DNA of 64,000 nucleotides from the NCBI RefSeq assembly GCF_000430885.1, contig NZ_KE387266.1, positions 6,797-70,796 of the forward strand. The letters are read 5' to 3'. The notes below the pieces were generated by a model that searched no databases, was not told the DNA's origin, and was given only the letters and a program-made list of their open reading frames with translations. Each line of letters starts with the position of its first letter. The stretch's first letter is position 1. The position numbers and the translations under genes are program-made. The stretch is from Desulfotruncus alcoholivorax DSM 16058. GTDB lineage: Bacteria; Bacillota; Desulfotomaculia; Desulfotomaculales; Desulfallaceae. Positions 58,995 to 64,000 of this stretch are shown here, one piece after another.

Positions 58995-60122
58995 ATGCAC
59001 ATAGAGCAGGGGCCGATTAGGCCGCCCAGCGAGGCAGCAAGTTTGCTGATCAGGGTAACCAGAAATTGCCCGTGGAATAAATGCGCCTTTTGCAGCACCT
59101 ACAAGGGAGAAAAGTTTAGCCGCCGGCCTGTTGAAGACGTGCTGCGCGATGTGGATACCGTCAGACAGGTCAGTGAGCAGGTAATGCAAATTTCCTGGTC
59201 AAAGGGTCTCGGCGGCAAGATAAGCAGTGAAGTTGTGAACGAATCAGGGGCACGGTACGGCCATTTGCACTACCACGTGGCCTCCTGGTTGTATTATGGC
59301 GGCAGGTCTGTTTTTTTACAGGACGCCAACTCGTTGCTGTTAAAAACTTCAGACCTGGTTAAGGTTATAGAATATATCCGGGCTGCTTTTCCAACGGTGG
59401 AAAGGGTCACAACGTACGCCAGGGCGGATACCGCGGCCAGGAAAAATGAGGATGACTATTTAGCTTTGCGCAATGCCGGCCTGGCCAGGATTCATATGGG
59501 CATGGAATCCGGTTCCGATATTGTGCTGAAAATGGTTAAAAAAGGCATTACAGCAAACCAGTTGATTCAAGCGGCCCATAAAATAAAGGGGGCTGGCATA
59601 TCACTGTGCTGGTATATCATGCCCGGCCTCGGGGGTAAAGAACATGCCAGGGAGCATGCATTGGAAACCGCCAGGGTGATCAATGCGGGTAACCCTGATT
59701 ATGTTCGATTCAGAACACTATCAGTATTAAAAGGAACACCGCTTTATGATATGGCGCAAAGCGGTATATTCACGGTGCCCGGGGAGGATGATATGGTGGA
59801 GGAACAGCGTTTAATCATTCAGTCCCTCGATGGAGTAACCACGACAATTGTCAGTGACCATATGTTAAATTTGCTGCAAGAGCTTGAGGGCACTTTGCCG
59901 GCCGACCGGGATACAATGCTGGACATAATTGACCGTTACCTTGCTTTGCCGGAGGATGCCAAAAATAATTATCAGCTGGGCAGAAGGGCGGGAATATATT
60001 TAAAACTTGACGATATGCAAAATAAAAATAGATATAATTACGTGCAGGGACTGCTAAGTCAAATCGGCGGACCGGAAAATATAAAAAAAGAGCTGGCCAG
60101 GATTCGCCGTGGTTTTGTGTAA
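58995..60122 (+). CDS. Radical SAM protein with CX4CX2C motif
   Basis: 375 aa from ATG at 58995, preceded by GGAGGGGG. The cluster motif is TRNCPWNKCAFC near residue 30, with four residues between the first two Cys instead of the canonical three. VFLQDANSLLLKTSDLVKVIEYIRAAFPTVERVTTYARADT and LARIHMGMESGSDIVLKMVKKG follow the radical SAM barrel pattern (GxIxGxE-like). No B12 domain. Function unknown. It precedes a 46-aa membrane protein and the chemoreceptor. Confidence 0.88.
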   Translation: MHIEQGPIRPPSEAASLLIRVTRNCPWNKCAFCSTYKGEKFSRRPVEDVLRDVDTVRQVSEQVMQISWSKGLGGKISSEVVNESGARYGHLHYHVASWLYYGGRSVFLQDANSLLLKTSDLVKVIEYIRAAFPTVERVTTYARADTAARKNEDDYLALRNAGLARIHMGMESGSDIVLKMVKKGITANQLIQAAHKIKGAGISLCWYIMPGLGGKEHAREHALETARVINAGNPDYVRFRTLSVLKGTPLYDMAQSGIFTVPGEDDMVEEQRLIIQSLDGVTTTIVSDHMLNLLQELEGTLPADRDTMLDIIDRYLALPEDAKNNYQLGRRAGIYLKLDDMQNKNRYNYVQGLLSQIGGPENIKKELARIRRGFV

Positions 60123-60164
60123 TAACATGGATGACCTCTATAATTGTCAAATGGGAGGAACTAT

Positions 60165-60305
60165 ATGGCAACACGGCATGAGCAAAACGGTTCTAAAAAG
60201 TTAAGGATTGGGAGGCTGGCTATAGATCCAATATTTTTGCTCCTTTTCTTCCTTTTTACCGCGAGCTCTTTTTTTCTGGTATTTTTTTTGTGGTTAATGT
60301 TGTAA
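60165..60305 (+). CDS. Tiny membrane protein (46 aa)
   Basis: MATRHEQNGSKKLRIGRL... followed by one continuous hydrophobic helix rich in Phe and Leu (residues ~23-46) that reaches the stop. GGGAGGA lies five bases before the ATG at 60165. A basic, polar N-terminus would stay in the cytoplasm. No family recognised. It lies 42 bases after the radical SAM gene, so co-transcription is likely. Confidence 0.55.
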   Translation: MATRHEQNGSKKLRIGRLAIDPIFLLLFFLFTASSFFLVFFLWLML

Positions 60306-60310
60306 AGTTA

Positions 60311-60339
60311 TTGACAAAAATTTAGCAAAAAGTTAATAT
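60311..60339 (+). promoter_or_regulatory. Sigma-70-type promoter of the chemoreceptor gene
   Basis: TTGACA (60311-60316), 17 bases, TAATAT (60334-60339). Perfect -35 and spacing; predicted start near 60346. Confidence 0.7.
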
Positions 60340-60354
60340 TTTTTTAAGATGGTT

Positions 60355-60370
60355 TGTGATAGAGATCACA
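60355..60370. promoter_or_regulatory. CRP/FNR-like dyad downstream of the chemoreceptor promoter
   Basis: TGTGATAGAGATCACA, extended to TTGTGA-N6-TCACAA, the classic CRP-type half-sites. It lies about +9 to +24 from the predicted start, a position that would block transcription. Confidence 0.65.
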
Positions 60371-60435
60371 AATAATTTTAAAAGAAGGAAGGTGAGTAAG
60401 GGCAGATATAGCTGGCGTATATTTGCCCGTTTTCT

Positions 60436-62334
60436 ATGCAAAAAAGTATCCAAACCAGGCTGGCTGTGATAATCACGGTGTTGATTGCGGTATCTGTCCT
60501 TGTAATTGGTTATTTGGCATATAACAAATCCCGCGCTATGCTGGTTGATTATACCAAAGAGAGGCTTATTACTGACGCGGGTATTTATTCAGATATGGTG
60601 GATAAATACATTTTTGAACGCAGTAAGGATATAGCAATAATGGCCAAACATCCAGTGTTAAGAAACGAGACCACCACCAGTGCTGAAAAGTCGGCGGTTT
60701 TAAAAAGCTATAAGGAGGATTATGGCTGCTACGCTTCCATCTCAATGACCGACGCTTCCGGTATGCAAATTGCGGACAGTGAAGGCACGGTCGGGGTGAT
60801 GAAGAACGACACTGAGTGGTTTCAGGCTGCTATAAAGGGTGATTTATACATCTCAGATGTGCGCATGTCCAGAGATCTAAAAAAGCCTGTTTTAAGTTTT
60901 GCCTGTCCCGTTAAAGATAGCGGCGGCAGTATTATCGGTACTTTGACCAGCCGTTTAATTCTGGACAGCACCATCTGGGCTATGGCGGACGAATTTCAAA
61001 CAATGCAGGAAAAACATGGCAAAAAGGGATACGCTTTTATAGTTAACGAAGCCGGCGTAATTATGGCTCACCCTGAGCGGGAAATGGTGCTGAATCAAAA
61101 TATCCTGGAAATGGGGATTCCCGCGCTTAAAGCGGCGGGAGAAAAAATGATCCGGGGCGAAAGCGGGTTTTCACGCTACACTTACCAGGGCGTGGATAAA
61201 TATGTTGCCTACGTGCCACTGGACGGGTGGGGCAACTACCGGGGCAAAGGCTGGTCCATCGCGCTGACCTCACCTGTGGACGATTTTCTAACTCCCGTAT
61301 ATACCATGCGTAAGTTTATAATTACTCTTGGTCTTGTTGTGGTTTTAATAGGTCTCGGGTTTTCATTATTATTTGCCAGGCAGATTGTCCGGCCGATTAG
61401 CGCACTTCTGGCCTGTGTTCAAGAAGTTGCCGGCGGAAATCTAACCCGCAGCGTGGACGTTCGATCCAGGGATGAAATAGGCGAGCTGGGCAGCGCTTTT
61501 AACCAAATGGTGTACCAATTAAGGGGAATTGTGGCCAACCTGCAGGACACTTCGGTTAAACTTTCGTCCCACAGCCAGGAAATGGCCGCGTCGGGAGAAG
61601 AGGTGAGCGCCACAGTGGAAGAACTGGCCAGCACCACCAACGAGGTGGCGGCTACAATAAACAACAGCGCAGAGAACAGCCGGGCCGCGCAGCAGGAATC
61701 AATCAACATGCGTGAGATTGCCGGGGATGGGGATACCGCCATCCAGAAGGCATTGGGGAAGATTAATTCCATAGCCGAGAACAGCAGGGTAATTGCCGGG
61801 GCGGTGCACAATCTGGGTAAACAGTCCGGCAAGATAGGGGAAATTATTGGTACCATAACCGGAATTGCCGATCAAACCAATCTACTGGCCTTAAATGCCG
61901 CCATTGAGGCCGCCAGGGCCGGCGAACACGGCAGGGGATTTGCCGTAGTTGCCGATGAGGTGCGTAAATTGGCTGAGCAATCAGGCCGGGCGGCCAATGA
62001 GATTACCGAATTGGTTAAACAAATTCAAACCGGTGTCGGTGAGGCTATGATGATGATGGATAAAGGGTTGGTTGAAGTAAACGAAGGTGTGGAAATAGCT
62101 AACAGCGCCGGTGTGGCTCTGAGCAAAATTACGGCTGCCATTGATAGAAATGTTGAAACGATCAGTGATCTGGCTATGGGTGCAGAACAAATTAATGAAG
62201 GTGCCCAGCAGCTTTCGGCAGCCATACAGCAAATTTCTTCCACCATTCAACAGGTATCGGGCGCAGCGCAGGACCTGGCAGGTATTTCAGTTGAACTGCA
62301 AAATGCCGCTGCCAGATTTATTGTTGAAGAGTAG
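60436..62334 (+). CDS. Methyl-accepting chemotaxis protein with dCache sensor
   Basis: 632 aa from ATG at 60436; no good ribosome site lies directly before it (GGAAGGTGAG is ~45 bases upstream). TM1 (~10-30), an extracytoplasmic dCache_1-type double domain (~35-280, with [22 protein letters not shown] and [20 protein letters not shown]), TM2 (~290-312), HAMP (~312-364) and the signalling domain with [41 protein letters not shown] (~475-515). Ligand unknown. No Che genes are near. Followed by a small gene and a diguanylate cyclase. Confidence 0.93.
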   Translation: MQKSIQTRLAVIITVLIAVSVLVIGYLAYNKSRAMLVDYTKERLITDAGIYSDMVDKYIFERSKDIAIMAKHPVLRNETTTSAEKSAVLKSYKEDYGCYASISMTDASGMQIADSEGTVGVMKNDTEWFQAAIKGDLYISDVRMSRDLKKPVLSFACPVKDSGGSIIGTLTSRLILDSTIWAMADEFQTMQEKHGKKGYAFIVNEAGVIMAHPEREMVLNQNILEMGIPALKAAGEKMIRGESGFSRYTYQGVDKYVAYVPLDGWGNYRGKGWSIALTSPVDDFLTPVYTMRKFIITLGLVVVLIGLGFSLLFARQIVRPISALLACVQEVAGGNLTRSVDVRSRDEIGELGSAFNQMVYQLRGIVANLQDTSVKLSSHSQEMAASGEEVSATVEELASTTNEVAATINNSAENSRAAQQESINMREIAGDGDTAIQKALGKINSIAENSRVIAGAVHNLGKQSGKIGEIIGTITGIADQTNLLALNAAIEAARAGEHGRGFAVVADEVRKLAEQSGRAANEITELVKQIQTGVGEAMMMMDKGLVEVNEGVEIANSAGVALSKITAAIDRNVETISDLAMGAEQINEGAQQLSAAIQQISSTIQQVSGAAQDLAGISVELQNAAARFIVEE

Positions 62335-62380
62335 CATGTAAATTTTCAGGTTAGATTGGTTTGCGCGGAGGGATGGAAAG

Positions 62381-62590
62381 GTGTCGAATTGCCGGGATCA
62401 ACTGATAGGGGAGGAAATTCTAAACGCAATAACAACTATTAAGGGTTTAATTGACTACTTGTTTAAAGATGATTACCCCGAAGAAGTCCTGGTGGTGGAC
62501 TGGGAAATAGAGAAAATATGCTTCCTGGTAAGAAACCACTTCGGGCTTATATCCGCGAACTTGAACCGGCCCCAAATGAATAGGGGGTAA
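62381..62590 (+). CDS. Hypothetical 69-aa protein
   Basis: GTG start at 62381 behind GGAGGGATGG. A small, acidic, helical protein (EEILNAITTIKGLIDYLFKD...VVDWEIEKICFLVRNHFGL). No family recognised. It lies between the chemoreceptor and the cyclase, 46 bases after the former and 4 before the latter. Confidence 0.6.
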   Translation: MSNCRDQLIGEEILNAITTIKGLIDYLFKDDYPEEVLVVDWEIEKICFLVRNHFGLISANLNRPQMNRG

Positions 62591-62594
62591 TCAA

Positions 62595-64000
62595 ATGATC
62601 AACTCACACGCTAATAAAAAGTACCTTTTGGCCTATATTGCAATCCTTGCCGGCACACTGATCATGGCTTGCCTGGTTTTGCGCTGGTTGCTGATAGTCA
62701 GCAATAATATTGGAAAAATCTCGGTGCAGGAAAATAAAGTAGCCGACATTTCTCAAATTTATGAAAATGTTTTATTGCAGTCTCACTATATCAATAACTA
62801 TCTGCTTACAGGTAACCCGGAAAGCCTGCAAAGATTCAGGGAGCTGGCCAGGACCAACCTGGTGCTGGAAGACCGCCTGATCGAAGTAATCAGGGAGTCC
62901 AGGAAACCGCTGGCCAGGAATGTAAGGTTATTGAATGAAAAGTATAACCGGTACTGTGAGGAGCAAGTTATCTCCAACATGCAAAAAGGAGTAAACCTGC
63001 CGGAAGAAGTAAAAGGACAGCTTTTTCTGCTGGAGGAAAATCTGCGCAACTCTGTTTATATAATCAGAGATATGCGACTGGCCGACACCGGCGAAATAAC
63101 TTCCGCGGCCCTGGCCGACAGCCGCCTGGCGGTTAAGTTGGGAATAATATTTACGCTGGTGGGACTGGTTACAGGCATTACAGCGAGTTTAATAACCTGG
63201 CGCAGGATGTTCTATGAGTATACCAATTACCGGGCCATCCTGAATACAACCAGGAACGCTGCCATTACCGTGGGGCGCAGCGGCAAAATTACCAGCTTTA
63301 ACAGGGTTGCCGAAGAAATTTTTCAAATAGACCGTTCGCTGGTGCTGGGTAAAAAATTTGAAAATGTATTCACCGGTGAACAAAGCAGGGAAACAATTAA
63401 ATTCGTACTTCCCGTCCAAGAAGTGGCTGCTTCCGGCCTGGGTAGATGTAACCAGGAATTGTTATATACTTCGTCCGACGGCTGGGAAACGGTGCTAAAC
63501 GTTGATTGCCTGCCCCTATCTCACAGAGTTCCGTCGGATGTGCTGGTAATTGCCAGGGATATCACCCACCGCAAGCTGCTTGAAGAAAAACTTTACTCCA
63601 TGACCCTCCGGGACGGCTTGACAGGGTTGTTTAATCACAGCTATATTAAGAATTCTCTCAACAATGAAATAAAAAGATGCCGGGAGCAGAATCGTTGTCT
63701 GGCCTTTATACTACTTGATATTGATAATTTTAAATATTATAACGATATGTTTGGCCACCAGTGCGGCGATAAATTGCTGTTGGAATTTTCCAAAGTATTA
63801 CTTAGCGGCACCAGAAATTCCGACATCGTGGGCAGATATGGAGGAGATGAGTTCGGCATCATTTTACCAGGCGCCAACGGCGAGCGGGCCTTGCAGGTAG
63901 GTGAAAGGTTAAAACAATTAATCGAAGAACACCCGTTTAAGAAAAAAGACCAATTGCCGGGTGGGTGCTTAACCGCCAGTATAGGGATAGCCATTTATCC
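62595..64000 (+). CDS. Membrane-bound PAS-GGDEF diguanylate cyclase (cut by window end)
   Basis: The frame from ATG at 62595, with GGGGG six bases upstream, stays open to the window edge (>468 aa). TM1 (~9-35), a helical four-helix-bundle-like outside region (~40-170), TM2 (~180-200), a PAS domain (~212-335, YRAILNTTRNAAITVGRSGKITSFNRVAEEIF) and a GGDEF domain from ~340 (LRDGLTGLFNHSYIKNSL). The active loop GGDEF is at 416-420. RNSD five residues before the GRY-GGDEF run fits an RxxD inhibitory site. It should make cyclic di-GMP with product feedback. Together with the chemoreceptor it forms a motility and behaviour cluster. Confidence 0.92.
   Translation, partial: MINSHANKKYLLAYIAILAGTLIMACLVLRWLLIVSNNIGKISVQENKVADISQIYENVLLQSHYINNYLLTGNPESLQRFRELARTNLVLEDRLIEVIRESRKPLARNVRLLNEKYNRYCEEQVISNMQKGVNLPEEVKGQLFLLEENLRNSVYIIRDMRLADTGEITSAALADSRLAVKLGIIFTLVGLVTGITASLITWRRMFYEYTNYRAILNTTRNAAITVGRSGKITSFNRVAEEIFQIDRSLVLGKKFENVFTGEQSRETIKFVLPVQEVAASGLGRCNQELLYTSSDGWETVLNVDCLPLSHRVPSDVLVIARDITHRKLLEEKLYSMTLRDGLTGLFNHSYIKNSLNNEIKRCREQNRCLAFILLDIDNFKYYNDMFGHQCGDKLLLEFSKVLLSGTRNSDIVGRYGGDEFGIILPGANGERALQVGERLKQLIEEHPFKKKDQLPGGCLTASIGIAIY

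Overview
The window is chromosomal DNA of a Gram-positive, probably spore-forming sulfate reducer of the Desulfotomaculum group (class Clostridia/Desulfotomaculia). This is inferred from the gene order sat - aprBA - qmoAB - hdrCB, in which the membrane subunit QmoC of Gram-negative sulfate reducers is replaced by HdrC/HdrB-like proteins. Frequent TTG/GTG starts behind strong AGGAGG-type sites, Firmicute-type families (YlbF, MenG, Tex, ABC-F) and a stand-alone dsrC agree with this. No species can be named from sequence alone.

Layout. (1) 1-4140 is a graveyard of mobile and defence DNA: the last repeat-spacer unit of a CRISPR array with a decayed terminal repeat, a TniB/ExeA-like ATPase with the C-terminal remnant of its transposase, a decayed IS3 element fused to that remnant, a three-way-junction palindrome, one isolated type I-C-like CRISPR repeat, an AT-rich lipoprotein, a truncated ParB-like gene and what looks like the 3' tail (domains V-VI) of a group II intron. 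(2) 4141-19400 is ordinary genome: bifunctional nuclease, nitrilase/deacetylase pair, TtcA-like ATPase, a NuoEFG-like NADH/iron-sulfur module without a hydrogenase subunit, MenG, GAPDH, Tex, a crotonase and an HMA-fold protein lacking its metal-binding cysteines. (3) 19745-26173 is a five-gene peptide-type ABC transporter with a DUF1028 protein. (4) 26258-35880 holds an MFS exporter, an SLC13 anion transporter, a ferritin-like protein, YlbF, a HAD phosphatase, an ABC-F ATPase, DsrC, a NifX-like protein and a YkgJ-type Cys-cluster protein. (5) 36343-46009 is the sulfate-activation and APS-reduction locus. (6) 46489-55002 holds two further anion transporters, a CBS protein, a transposase-like gene lacking the expected first catalytic Asp, and a TauE/SafE exporter with a membrane partner. 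(7) 55204-64000 holds an HtrA protease, an acyl-CoA ligase, a beta-gamma-crystallin protein, a radical SAM protein, a chemoreceptor and a diguanylate cyclase cut by the window end.

How the parts work together. Anion transporters would bring sulfate in or move sulfite/organosulfonates. Sat makes APS, AprBA reduces APS to sulfite, and QmoAB-HdrCB would feed electrons to AprBA. DsrC carries sulfur from the sulfite reductase, which lies outside the window.

The most interesting signal is regulatory. A 16-bp dyad of the form TGTG-N8-CACA (CRP/FNR-like) recurs in the intergenic DNA before sat, three SLC13/ArsB-type transporters, the transposase-like gene, the TauE exporter and the chemoreceptor, often placed sensibly relative to a recognisable promoter. 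It suggests one regulon joining sulfate activation, anion transport, a possibly domesticated transposase-like protein and chemotaxis. Other noteworthy items are the intrinsic terminator separating aprA from qmoA, a dispersed GGGGACA...TGTCCCC palindrome family, and a possible leader RNA before the 49173 transporter.
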